A DNA stretch of 43,417 nucleotides, from positions 1 to 43,417 of the forward strand of contig JANXXX010000073.1 of the NCBI GenBank assembly GCA_025350405.1. Reading direction: 5' to 3'. Both the position numbers and the translations under genes were made by a program. Positions 36,138-43,417 of this stretch are shown one piece after another. The first letter of the stretch is position 1. Every line of letters begins with the position of its first letter. Source of the stretch: Gallionella sp. Its GTDB lineage: Bacteria > Pseudomonadota > Gammaproteobacteria > Burkholderiales > Gallionellaceae. The notes under the pieces are model-generated. The model worked only from the letters and a program-made list of their open reading frames with translations. It made no database searches and was not told where the DNA came from.

Positions 36138-37604
36138 TCAGTGCAACAGCAAAGATTGCTGGACGGATACCGCGCAAACCGACATCAACGTACCGGGCAG
36201 CAAACCCAGCAACAACACGCCAAAACCATTCACGCTGACCAACAACGTAGTGTCCGGTGCGAAGATAATCGGCGCGTGACTTTCCGGCGCGTCGAAATAC
36301 ATTAACTTGACGATGCGCAGGTAGTAGAACGCACCGATCAGCGAAAACAAAACGGCCACGACCGCCAGCCAGATGTGGCCGGTTTGCACGACAGCATTCA
36401 GCACCGAAAATTTTGCGTAAAAACCCACGGTGGGAGGAACCCCGGCCATGGAGAACATCAGCAACAACATCATGAAGGCGAGCCATGGACTACGCTGATT
36501 GAGGCCTTTGAAATCGCTGAGGGCATCAGCCTCGAAGCCTTCCCTGGACAGCAGCATGATCATACCGAAAGCGCCCAGCGACATCAGCACGTAAACCACA
36601 GCGTAGAACATAGCTGAGCCATAGCCCTCTATGCCACCGCTGATAAAGCCCAGCAGCAAGAAGCCCATGTGCGCGATGGTTGAGTAGGCGAACATACGCT
36701 TGAGGTTGGTTTGCGCGATCGCGGTGATGTTGCCGAGTGCCATGGAGGCAATCGCCAGGATAATCAACATGCCCGACCATTGGTGCTCCAGCGGTTGCAA
36801 GCCTTCGACCAGGATGCGTGCAACAAAAGCAAACGCGGCGAATTTAGGTGCCGATCCGATCAACATCGTCATCGCAGTCGGCGCACCGTGATACACATCC
36901 GGCAGCCACATATGGAATGGCACCACGCCAAGCTTGAAGGCCAGGCCTGAAACCACAAACACCAGCCCGAATACCAGCAGCGTTTTATTCGCACCGCCAG
37001 ATTGAGTCATGCCCGATTGAATTGCATGGGACACCGCCCCCAATTGCAGCGAACCAGTCGCGCCATACAGCATGGACATGCCATACAACAACAAGCCGGA
37101 AGCCAGTGCGCCAAGAATGAAGTATTTCATCGCAGCTTCGGTGGCAATGGCGGAATCGCGTTGCAATGCGACCAACGCATACAGGCTCAGGGAGAGCAGT
37201 TCCAAACCGAGATACAGGGTGAGAAAATGATTCGCGGAGATCATCACCATCATGCCGAGCATGGCAAACAGGGTCAGCACCATGAATTCACCGCTGAACA
37301 GACCGCGCACAGTGAGATAGAGCCTTGAATACACCAGCATCATGATAACTGCTACATAGGTAAACAGCTTCAACACATCGGACATCAGATCGTCGACGAA
37401 CATGCCGTGAAAAACATATACCACGCCGTTTTCATGCGTACCGACCGTAATCAGCGCACAAGCTATCAGGGTAAATATCACCAGTCCAAAGGTAAAACTC
37501 CTGTCACCTTGCTTGATCAGCACATCCGCAATCAGAGTCACACACGCCATGACCAGCAGAAATATCTCCGCGCTGGCTGGCATCAAATTAGTCATCAAAT
37601 CCAT
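36138..37604 (-). CDS. nuoN: NADH-quinone oxidoreductase subunit N
   Basis: Antiporter-like proton-pumping subunit of complex I. The 488 residues have about 14 membrane helices. Key parts include [18 protein letters not shown], the [23 protein letters not shown] block with its conserved Lys, and [14 protein letters not shown]. The ATG at 37604 has a GAGGTGA ribosome site; an earlier in-frame start at 37637 adds 11 residues from the repeat-bearing gap. It is the last gene of the operon. Confidence 0.95.
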   Translation of the reverse strand: MDLMTNLMPASAEIFLLVMACVTLIADVLIKQGDRSFTFGLVIFTLIACALITVGTHENGVVYVFHGMFVDDLMSDVLKLFTYVAVIMMLVYSRLYLTVRGLFSGEFMVLTLFAMLGMMVMISANHFLTLYLGLELLSLSLYALVALQRDSAIATEAAMKYFILGALASGLLLYGMSMLYGATGSLQLGAVSHAIQSGMTQSGGANKTLLVFGLVFVVSGLAFKLGVVPFHMWLPDVYHGAPTAMTMLIGSAPKFAAFAFVARILVEGLQPLEHQWSGMLIILAIASMALGNITAIAQTNLKRMFAYSTIAHMGFLLLGFISGGIEGYGSAMFYAVVYVLMSLGAFGMIMLLSREGFEADALSDFKGLNQRSPWLAFMMLLLMFSMAGVPPTVGFYAKFSVLNAVVQTGHIWLAVVAVLFSLIGAFYYLRIVKLMYFDAPESHAPIIFAPDTTLLVSVNGFGVLLLGLLPGTLMSVCAVSVQQSLLLH

Positions 37605-37629
37605 ATTCACCTCAAAATCAGTCTGCAGG

Positions 37630-37651
37630 GTGGGCACGTTTTTGTGCCCAC
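37630..37651. repeat. GTGGGCAC palindrome between nuoM and nuoN
   Basis: GTGGGCAC (37630-37637) and GTGCCCAC (37644-37651) form an 8-bp stem around GTTTTT, embedded in AGGGTGGGCACG and GCCCACGCG. The unit resembles the longer element at 42400-42475 in the nuoI-nuoJ gap. Confidence 0.75.
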
Positions 37652-37682
37652 GCGTTCAGCGAAAAAATTTACTGTCACCCGT

Positions 37683-39173
37683 TTACATCGGCAGCTTGGA
37701 ACGCGCCGCGTGTACCAGTAAATCATTCACCGACACATGCATGATTTCACTGAACGGCAGCGGGTACAACCCCATGCCCAGCACGGCAATGACCAAAATT
37801 GCGAAAATCACTTTCTCGCGCACGGTCAGGTCGGTGAGCCCGGCGACATGATGATTGGCCACTGCGCCGAAGATCACGCGCTTGTACATCCACAGCGTGT
37901 AGGCGGCGCCGAACACCAGCGTGGACGCCGCGGCAAAGGCGTACCAGAAATTCGCTTTCACCGCGCCGAGGATCACCATGAACTCACCGACGAAACCGCT
38001 GGTGCCGGGCAGTCCGCTGTTGGCCATCGCGAACAGCATGAAGAATGCAGCGAACACCGGCATGGTGTTGGCCACCCCGCCGTAATCGGCGATATTGCGT
38101 GAATGCATGCGGTCATACAGCACGCCGATACACAGGAACAGTGCACCGGACACAAAACCGTGCGAAATAATTTGCAGCAGCGCGCCTTCCATCCCGTAAC
38201 TGTTAAAGATGAACAAGCCCAGCGTGACAAAGCCCATGTGCGAGATCGACGAGTACGCCACCAGCTTCTTCATGTCGGTCTGGGTCAGCGCCACCAGGCC
38301 GATGTACACCACCGCTATCAGCGACAGCGCGATCATCACCCCGGCCAGATGATGGCTGGCATCCGGCACGATAGGAATGGAGAAGCGCAGAAAACCGTAA
38401 GCGCCCACCTTCAACATGATCGCCGCCAGGATCACCGAGCCGCCGGTTGGCGCTTCGACGTGCGCATCCGGCAACCAGGTATGCACCGGGAACATCGGCA
38501 CCTTCACCGCGAAGGCGAAAAAGAACGCGATGAAGATCAGAATTTGCGCAGTCAACGGGATCGCGACCTGATGGAAATCGACGATCTCGAAACTGCCGCC
38601 GGCCTTGTTATAGAGATAGATCAGCGCGATAAGCATCAGCAGCGAACCAAGCAAGGTGTAAAGGAAGAACTTGACCGCCGCATACACACGGTTCGCCCCG
38701 CCCCACACTCCGATGATCAGGAACATCGGGATCAGCATGGCTTCCCAGAACACATAGAACAATATGGCATCCAGTGAAGCGAACACGCCGATCATGATGC
38801 CGGACATGATCAGGAAAGATGCCATGTATTGCGCGACGCGTTTCTCGATCACCTGCCATCCGGCCAGCACCACGATGGGAGTGAAAAAAGCGGTGAGCAG
38901 GATGAACAATACCGAGATGCCGTCCACGCCGAGGTGATAATGAATGTTGAAGCGTGCGATCCAGCCATGCATCTCGACAAACTGCATCTCGGAGGTGTCG
39001 CGCACAAAACCGGTATAGAGCGGAATCGTCACCAGAAAGCCCAGCACCGAGCCGACCATGGCCAGGATGCGCGCCAGCGGCGCGTTCTTGTCGCCGCCGG
39101 TGGCCAATATCAGAATGCCGAACATGATCGGCAACCAGATCGCGACGCTAATTACGGGTAATCCAAAAAACAT
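37683..39173 (-). CDS. nuoM: NADH-quinone oxidoreductase subunit M
   Basis: Second antiporter-like subunit of complex I, 496 residues and about 14 helices. The proton-path Glu is in FYVFWEAMLIPMFLIIG, and the conserved block AVKVPMFPVHTWLPDAHVEAP carries the key Lys. AYSSISHMGFVTLG and GTSGFVGEFMV are also typical. The ribosome site is AAGGAATG. It sits between nuoL and nuoN with repeat-bearing gaps on both sides. Confidence 0.96.
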   Translation of the reverse strand: MFFGLPVISVAIWLPIMFGILILATGGDKNAPLARILAMVGSVLGFLVTIPLYTGFVRDTSEMQFVEMHGWIARFNIHYHLGVDGISVLFILLTAFFTPIVVLAGWQVIEKRVAQYMASFLIMSGIMIGVFASLDAILFYVFWEAMLIPMFLIIGVWGGANRVYAAVKFFLYTLLGSLLMLIALIYLYNKAGGSFEIVDFHQVAIPLTAQILIFIAFFFAFAVKVPMFPVHTWLPDAHVEAPTGGSVILAAIMLKVGAYGFLRFSIPIVPDASHHLAGVMIALSLIAVVYIGLVALTQTDMKKLVAYSSISHMGFVTLGLFIFNSYGMEGALLQIISHGFVSGALFLCIGVLYDRMHSRNIADYGGVANTMPVFAAFFMLFAMANSGLPGTSGFVGEFMVILGAVKANFWYAFAAASTLVFGAAYTLWMYKRVIFGAVANHHVAGLTDLTVREKVIFAILVIAVLGMGLYPLPFSEIMHVSVNDLLVHAARSKLPM

Positions 39174-39210
39174 GCTGACATTCCTTTGCTTTGGGCCTTC
39201 ATGGCAAGCC

Positions 39211-39222
39211 GGGCTTTAGCCC
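39211..39222. repeat. GGGCTTTAGCCC palindrome between nuoL and nuoM
   Basis: A 12-base palindrome within AAGCCGGGCTTTAGCCCAAC. Its style (GGGC...GCCC flanked by CAACCTGC) recalls a widespread proteobacterial intergenic repeat; this is recall only. Confidence 0.6.
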
Positions 39223-39231
39223 AACCTGCTG

Positions 39232-41286
39232 CTATTCAAACAAATCCCGCACCGACAACAGTACGAATACACCGATGATCATGGAAAACGCATAGTGATA
39301 AATATAGCCGGACTGCAAATGCCGCAGCACGCCGGAAAACAGTCCGACCAGCTTCGCCGTACCGTTCACCATCACCCCGTCGATCAGCTGCACGTCGCCG
39401 AATTTCCACAGCAAGCGGCTCGCACCACGTGCACCTCCGGCAAAGAACCAGTCGTTGAAACGGTCGAAATAATATTTGTTGTCCAGCAAGGTGTAGATAG
39501 CCTGGAAACGCTTTTGGATCGCGGCCGGAATGTCCGGGCGCTTCATATAGAAGAACCACGCGGTCACGACACCGGACAACGCTATCCAAACCGGATACTC
39601 CTTCACTACGTGCACAACCATCGCAAACGGCCCGTGAAACTCCTCTGCCAACTCCGCCATGCTGCCATGCGCAGTTGCAATGTAAATGGCCTCTTTGAAA
39701 TAGTTGCCAAACAATAGCGGTTCAATGGTGATATAGCCGATGAACACCGATGGGATGGCCAGCAAGACCAGCGGAAATGTCACCACCCAGGACGATTCAT
39801 GCGGCTTCTGCCCCGGCGCAAGACCATGATGCTCGTGAGCAGCCGCATCAGCATGCGCTCCATCATCTGCGTGAGCTCCCGCATGTCCGGGGCTTGCCGG
39901 CGCATGGTCAGCATGATGCACTTTTCCGAAACGCTCCTCGCCATGAAACACCAGGAAATACAGGCGGAATGAATAGAATGCGGTGATGAACACCCCCGCC
40001 ACCACTGCGAAATAAGCGAAGCCGGAACCAGGCAAGTGCGAATATTCAACCGCCTCGATAATGCTGTCCTTGGAATAAAAGCCGGAGAAGAACGGAGTGC
40101 CGATCAAGGCCAGCGAGCCGATCAGAAAGGTCCAATGAGTAATACTCATATACTTGCGCAGGCCGCCCATGTTGCGGATGTCCTGGTCGTGGTGCATCGC
40201 GATGATCACGCTACCGGCAGCGAGGAACAACAGCGCCTTGAAGAAGGCATGGGTCATCAGGTGGAAGATCGCCACCGAGTAAGCGGAAGCGCCCAGCGCC
40301 ACGGTCATGTAACCCAGCTGCGACAGCGTGGAATACGCCACCACGCGCTTAATGTCGTTCTGGATCATGCCGAGGAAACCCATGAACAGAGCAGTGATCC
40401 CGCCGATCACCATAACGAAGGACAGAGCGGTATCGGACAGCTCGAACAACGGCGACATGCGCGCCACCATGAAAATACCGGCGGTTACCATGGTCGCAGC
40501 GTGGATCAGCGCGGAGATCGGCGTCGGGCCTTCCATCGAATCAGGCAGCCAGACATGCAGCGGGAATTGCGCCGACTTGCCCATCGCGCCGATGAACAGC
40601 AGGATGCAGATCGCGGTCAGCAGCCCCACCGACATGCCGGGGATAGGTGCCAGGTCTTTGGCGTGGCTGGCGGCATTGGCAAACACAGCAGCATAGTCCA
40701 GCGTACCGAACACCATCAGCACTAGGGCGATGCCGAGCAGGAAGCCGAAATCGCCGACGCGATTCACCAGGAAGGCCTTGAGGTTCGCGTAAATCGCGGT
40801 TTCTTTGTTGTACCAGAAACCGATCAGCAAATAGGAAACCAGTCCCACCGCTTCCCAGCCGAAGAACAGTTGCATGAAATTATTGGCCATCACCAGCATC
40901 AGCATCGAGAAGGTGAACAAAGAGATGTAGCTGAAAAAACGCTGGTAACCGGGGTCTTCTTCCATATAGCCGATCGTGTAGATGTGCACCATCAGCGACA
41001 CGAAGGTGACCACCAGCATCATCAACACCGTCAGGCGATCGATCAGGAAGCCTATCTGAAAGCTGGTATCGCCTGCGGTCAGCCAGGTATAGACCGCGCC
41101 GTTGAACATATGGCCATCCTGCACATCTTCGAAGATCGCCAGAGAAGCAAAGAAAGAAACTGCCACCAGCGCAATCGTGATGCGATGTGACCAGGCGCGG
41201 CCAAGTTGCTTGCCGAACAAACCGGCGACTATCGCCCCGAGCAGCGGAGCCAGCGGAACCAGCAAATAGAGGCTTAGCATGCTCAT
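39232..41286 (-). CDS. nuoL: NADH-quinone oxidoreductase subunit L
   Basis: Largest antiporter-like subunit of complex I, with the C-terminal lateral helix. The 684 residues are about 70 more than E. coli NuoL. Landmarks: MQLFFGWEAVGLVSYLLIGFW, GKSAQFPLHVWLPDSMEGPTPISALIHAATMV, AYSTLSQLGYM. The extra length is largely an Ala/His-rich loop (about 39792-39925) with a dozen or so histidines between two membrane helices. The ATG at 41286 overlaps the nuoK stop by one base; an in-frame TTG at 41289 is less likely. Confidence 0.95.
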   Translation of the reverse strand: MSMLSLYLLVPLAPLLGAIVAGLFGKQLGRAWSHRITIALVAVSFFASLAIFEDVQDGHMFNGAVYTWLTAGDTSFQIGFLIDRLTVLMMLVVTFVSLMVHIYTIGYMEEDPGYQRFFSYISLFTFSMLMLVMANNFMQLFFGWEAVGLVSYLLIGFWYNKETAIYANLKAFLVNRVGDFGFLLGIALVLMVFGTLDYAAVFANAASHAKDLAPIPGMSVGLLTAICILLFIGAMGKSAQFPLHVWLPDSMEGPTPISALIHAATMVTAGIFMVARMSPLFELSDTALSFVMVIGGITALFMGFLGMIQNDIKRVVAYSTLSQLGYMTVALGASAYSVAIFHLMTHAFFKALLFLAAGSVIIAMHHDQDIRNMGGLRKYMSITHWTFLIGSLALIGTPFFSGFYSKDSIIEAVEYSHLPGSGFAYFAVVAGVFITAFYSFRLYFLVFHGEERFGKVHHADHAPASPGHAGAHADDGAHADAAAHEHHGLAPGQKPHESSWVVTFPLVLLAIPSVFIGYITIEPLLFGNYFKEAIYIATAHGSMAELAEEFHGPFAMVVHVVKEYPVWIALSGVVTAWFFYMKRPDIPAAIQKRFQAIYTLLDNKYYFDRFNDWFFAGGARGASRLLWKFGDVQLIDGVMVNGTAKLVGLFSGVLRHLQSGYIYHYAFSMIIGVFVLLSVRDLFE

Positions 41287-41591
41287 CAACCTTTCAAACT
41301 GTCGAGATCATCGACATTGATGGTGTTCAGGTTGCGGAACAGCACCACCAGTATCGCCAAACCGATGGCAGCTTCGGCTGCGGCCACAGTCAGAATAAAG
41401 AATACAAACACCTGCCCGGCGGTATCGTTCAAATAATGCGAGAACGCCACGAAGTTGGTATTCACCGCAAGCAGCATCATTTCGATCGACATCAGCAACA
41501 CGATCAGATTCTTGCGGTTCAGAAAAATACCGACCACGCTGATGGAAAACAGCACGGCACTCAGTATCAGATAATGTGACAGTGTTAACAC
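41286..41591 (-). CDS. nuoK: NADH-quinone oxidoreductase subunit K
   Basis: Small membrane subunit of complex I, 101 residues with three helices, including the conserved Glu in [13 protein letters not shown]. It starts with GTG, supported by a GGAGG ribosome site at 8-base spacing. That ribosome site lies inside one arm of an 18-bp inverted repeat whose complementary arm is 108 bases upstream in the mRNA. The gap to nuoJ (170 bases) is large for these normally adjoining genes. Confidence 0.95.
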   Translation of the reverse strand: MLTLSHYLILSAVLFSISVVGIFLNRKNLIVLLMSIEMMLLAVNTNFVAFSHYLNDTAGQVFVFFILTVAAAEAAIGLAILVVLFRNLNTINVDDLDSLKG

Positions 41592-41592
41592 T

Positions 41593-41736
41593 TGAAAACC
41601 TCCAAAAACCTACTACGCAATTCGATAGCGGCGTTGCACAGTGCTCGCTTGTCGTCTATCTCCTTGATATGCCTCTGTCGCTGCGCTCTGTGCGCCTTGC
41701 TCTCGAACCGCTCGCTACGGTTTTTGGAGGTTTTCA
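41593..41736 (-). repeat. Long inverted repeat covering the nuoK ribosome binding site
   Basis: GAAAACCTCCAAAAACC (41594-41610) is perfectly complementary to GGTTTTTGGAGGTTTTC (41719-41735), plus one outer A-T pair. In the nuo mRNA the upstream arm carries CCUCC and the downstream arm carries the nuoK GGAGG. The loop holds a nested stem GCACAG (41636-41641) / CTGTGC (41688-41693), extended by GGC/GCC after a three-base bulge. Confidence 0.8.
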
Positions 41737-41761
41737 TATTCTCTCCGCTCCCCTGATTGTT

Positions 41762-42379
41762 TTACTCTTTGCGTTCCGATTGCATCGCAACGACACGCAA
41801 GCGATCCGCCTTCTTGACCGCAACCTGTTCGGACACAACCTGCGACTTCGCATCTTTGCGGCGGCGCAAGGTCAGAGCGATCGCAGCCACCATCGCCACC
41901 AGCAGGATCACCGCAGCGATCTCAAACGGATAAACGTAGTCGGTATAGATCAGCCGCCCCAGTTCCTTGGTATTGCTGTAGTTGGCCGCATGCTTCGCCA
42001 GCTGTGCGCCGGTTTCGGAAATCCGGCGATTGCCCAGCACCCAGACCATCTCGAACACCATGATGGCCGCCAACACCACCCCGAACGGGAACCAGCGCCA
42101 GAAACCTTCACGCAATTGCACCAGATCGATGTCCAGCATCATCACAACGAACAGGAACAGCACCATCACCGCGCCGACGTAAACCAGCACCAGCGTGATC
42201 GCAAGGAACTCCGCCTCGAGCAGCATCCAGATACCGGCGGAACTGATGAACGCCAGCACCAGGAACAACACCGCATGCACCGGATTGCGCGCAGTGATCA
42301 CGCGTAGCGCGGCGAACACGATCAACGCCGCGAACGCGTAGAACACGAAGGTTTCAAAGTTGCTGCTGATAAAATCCAT
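41762..42379 (-). CDS. nuoJ: NADH-quinone oxidoreductase subunit J
   Basis: Membrane subunit of complex I, 205 residues with five helices: ISSAGIWMLLEAEFLAITLVLVYVGAVMVLFLFVVMM carries the flexible pi-bulge helix and a conserved Glu. The C-terminal soluble tail is Lys/Arg-rich. The ribosome site is AGAGGATC. Upstream is the 42398-42478 palindromic repeat; downstream is the 170-base nuoJ-nuoK gap with its inverted repeat. Confidence 0.95.
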   Translation of the reverse strand: MDFISSNFETFVFYAFAALIVFAALRVITARNPVHAVLFLVLAFISSAGIWMLLEAEFLAITLVLVYVGAVMVLFLFVVMMLDIDLVQLREGFWRWFPFGVVLAAIMVFEMVWVLGNRRISETGAQLAKHAANYSNTKELGRLIYTDYVYPFEIAAVILLVAMVAAIALTLRRRKDAKSQVVSEQVAVKKADRLRVVAMQSERKE

Positions 42380-42397
42380 TAACTGATCCTCTTAAAG

Positions 42398-42478
42398 GCG
42401 TAGGGTGGGCACGTTGTTTGTGCCCACGCGGATCGAGACCCGCGCGTGGGCACGATAAAACTGTGCCCACCCTACCGC
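42398..42478. repeat. Double palindromic GTGGGCAC element between nuoI and nuoJ
   Basis: Outer arms GTAGGGTGGGCAC (42400-42412) and GTGCCCACCCTAC (42463-42475) are perfectly complementary. Nested inside, GTGCCCACGCG (42420-42430) pairs with CGCGTGGGCAC (42443-42453). The unit GTGGGCAC thus occurs four times in alternating orientation. The nuoM-nuoN gap has a half-sized version. Confidence 0.85.
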
Positions 42479-42479
42479 A

Positions 42480-42968
42480 CTATCTATACTTCGCATCTGC
42501 CGCCCTGTCTTTGGCGATCTGCTCTTCATACTTGTCGCCTATCGCCAGCAACATATCCTTGGTGTAATACAAGTCGCCGCGCTTTTCGCCGTGATATTCG
42601 AACACGCGTGTCTCGACGATCGCGTCCACCGGACAGGACTCTTCGCAGAAGCCGCAGAAGATGCACTTGGTCAGGTCGATGTCGTATTGTGTGGTGCGCC
42701 GCGTGCCGTCCTCGCGCTCGGCCACTTCGATCTTGATCGCCAGTGCCGGACACACCGCCTCGCACAGCTTGCAGCCGATGCAGCGCTCTTCGCCGTTGGC
42801 ATAGCGGCGCTGCGCGTGCAGGCCGCGGAAGCGGAAGCTCTGCGGAGTCTTCTCTTCGGGGAACTGCACGGTGATCTTGCGCGCGAAGAAATAGCGCCCG
42901 GTCAGCGCCATGCCCTTCAGCAATTCGAAGAGCAGGAAGGTCTTGAAGAAATTTTTGATCATTTGCAT
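42480..42968 (-). CDS. nuoI: NADH-quinone oxidoreductase subunit I (2x[4Fe-4S])
   Basis: Carries clusters N6a and N6b of complex I. The 162 residues include two ferredoxin motifs: C63-x2-C66-x2-C69-x3-C73-P and C102-x2-C105-x2-C108-x3-C112-P, the second cluster's Cys joining the first by the usual exchange. An amphipathic N-terminal segment contacts the membrane. The ATG at 42968 has a GGAGGAGA ribosome site. It lies 18 bases after nuoH. Confidence 0.97.
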   Translation of the reverse strand: MQMIKNFFKTFLLFELLKGMALTGRYFFARKITVQFPEEKTPQSFRFRGLHAQRRYANGEERCIGCKLCEAVCPALAIKIEVAEREDGTRRTTQYDIDLTKCIFCGFCEESCPVDAIVETRVFEYHGEKRGDLYYTKDMLLAIGDKYEEQIAKDRAADAKYR

Positions 42969-42986
42969 AGTCGTCTCCTCCGCCTT

Positions 42987-43417
42987 TTACCAAACCCACA
43001 GCGGGGTCTGCATCCACACGGCGATCACCACCACCCAGATGATGGTGAGCGGAATGAATACTTTCCAGCCCAGGCGCATCAGCTGGTCATAACGGTAACG
43101 CGGGAACGTCGCGCGGAACCATAGGAACAGGAACAATATAAAAGCAGCCTTGCCCAGCAGCCAGACGATGCTGTCCGGCAAGAACGGCACCGGCGACAAC
43201 CAACCACCGAGGAACATGACTGAAGTCAGGAAGGCGATCAGGATCATGTTGGCGTATTCAGCCAGGAAGAACAGCGCAAACGCCATGCCGGAATATTCGA
43301 CGTGGAAACCCGCGACGATCTCGGACTCGCCTTCCGCCATATCGAACGGCGCGCGGTTGGTCTCGGCCACACCGGAGATCAGGTACACCAGGAACATCGG
43401 GAACAGCGGGATGAAAT
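42987..43417 (-). CDS. nuoH: NADH-quinone oxidoreductase subunit H, C-terminal part
   Basis: Only the last 143 or so codons are inside the window; the gene continues past the right edge. The conserved quinone-site loop [24 protein letters not shown] (Glu-rich, here cited by its landmarks NRAPFD and EGESE) is followed by [15 protein letters not shown] and the final helices ending [19 protein letters not shown]. It forms the membrane end of the quinone pocket. Its position upstream of nuoI is the standard order. Confidence 0.96.
   Translation of the reverse strand, partial: FIPLFPMFLVYLISGVAETNRAPFDMAEGESEIVAGFHVEYSGMAFALFFLAEYANMILIAFLTSVMFLGGWLSPVPFLPDSIVWLLGKAAFILFLFLWFRATFPRYRYDQLMRLGWKVFIPLTIIWVVVIAVWMQTPLWVW

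Overview
The window looks like chromosome of a betaproteobacterium, most plausibly of the Gallionellaceae/Nitrosomonadales type. This rests on gene order (aroA-cmk-rpsA-ihfB-lapA-lapB-pyrF-hldE-hldD-cysM; pyrG-kdsA-eno-ftsB; a 14-gene-type nuo operon), on a kinase-only HldE and on protein style. No database search was possible, so the taxon is an inference. Almost everything is housekeeping or envelope biogenesis. Accessory DNA is confined to the left edge (3' end of an IS3-family element), two gaps around 24.3-27.4 kb, and short palindromic repeats.

Layout. 1-0.5 kb: IS3 remnant. 0.5-10 kb (minus): bifunctional AroA-Cmk, rpsA, ihfB, then lapA-lapB-pyrF-hldE-hldD-cysM. 10-13.6 kb (minus): a Kelch-propeller lipoprotein and xseA. 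13.9-18.5 kb (plus): exbB-exbD-lpxK-Trm112-like-kdsB-adk-GlcG/HbpS-like-gamma carbonic anhydrase, tightly packed with several overlapping starts and stops. 18.7-24.3 kb: a pyrophosphate-centred block (hppA proton-pumping pyrophosphatase, pfp PPi-dependent phosphofructokinase, ppa soluble pyrophosphatase), then folD. 24.3-27.4 kb: gene-poor DNA with a small secreted Cys-rich protein, a chemoreceptor and a tiny relic of an EAL-domain gene. 27.5-32.4 kb: a YebC-family gene convergent with pyrG-kdsA-eno-ftsB (minus). 32.4-36 kb (minus): di-haem cytochrome c peroxidase overlapping a PAS-GGDEF-EAL protein. 36-43.4 kb (minus): nuoH (partial)-I-J-K-L-M-N with a terminator after nuoN.

Common themes. 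Lipopolysaccharide synthesis is spread over three operons here (hldE/hldD heptose, lapA/lapB LpxC control, lpxK/kdsB/kdsA lipid A-Kdo). PPi is treated as an energy currency (hppA, pfp). Redox and c-di-GMP signalling meet in the peroxidase/GGDEF-EAL pair. The less ordinary signals are: the AroA-Cmk fusion with an extra segment in AroA; the PPi block; the peroxidase-GGDEF/EAL overlap; an 18-bp inverted repeat that could sequester the nuoK ribosome binding site; palindromic repeats in three nuo gaps; tandem DnaA boxes beside an operator-like palindrome upstream of exbB; and a 16-bp sequence shared by the aroA and pyrG upstream regions.
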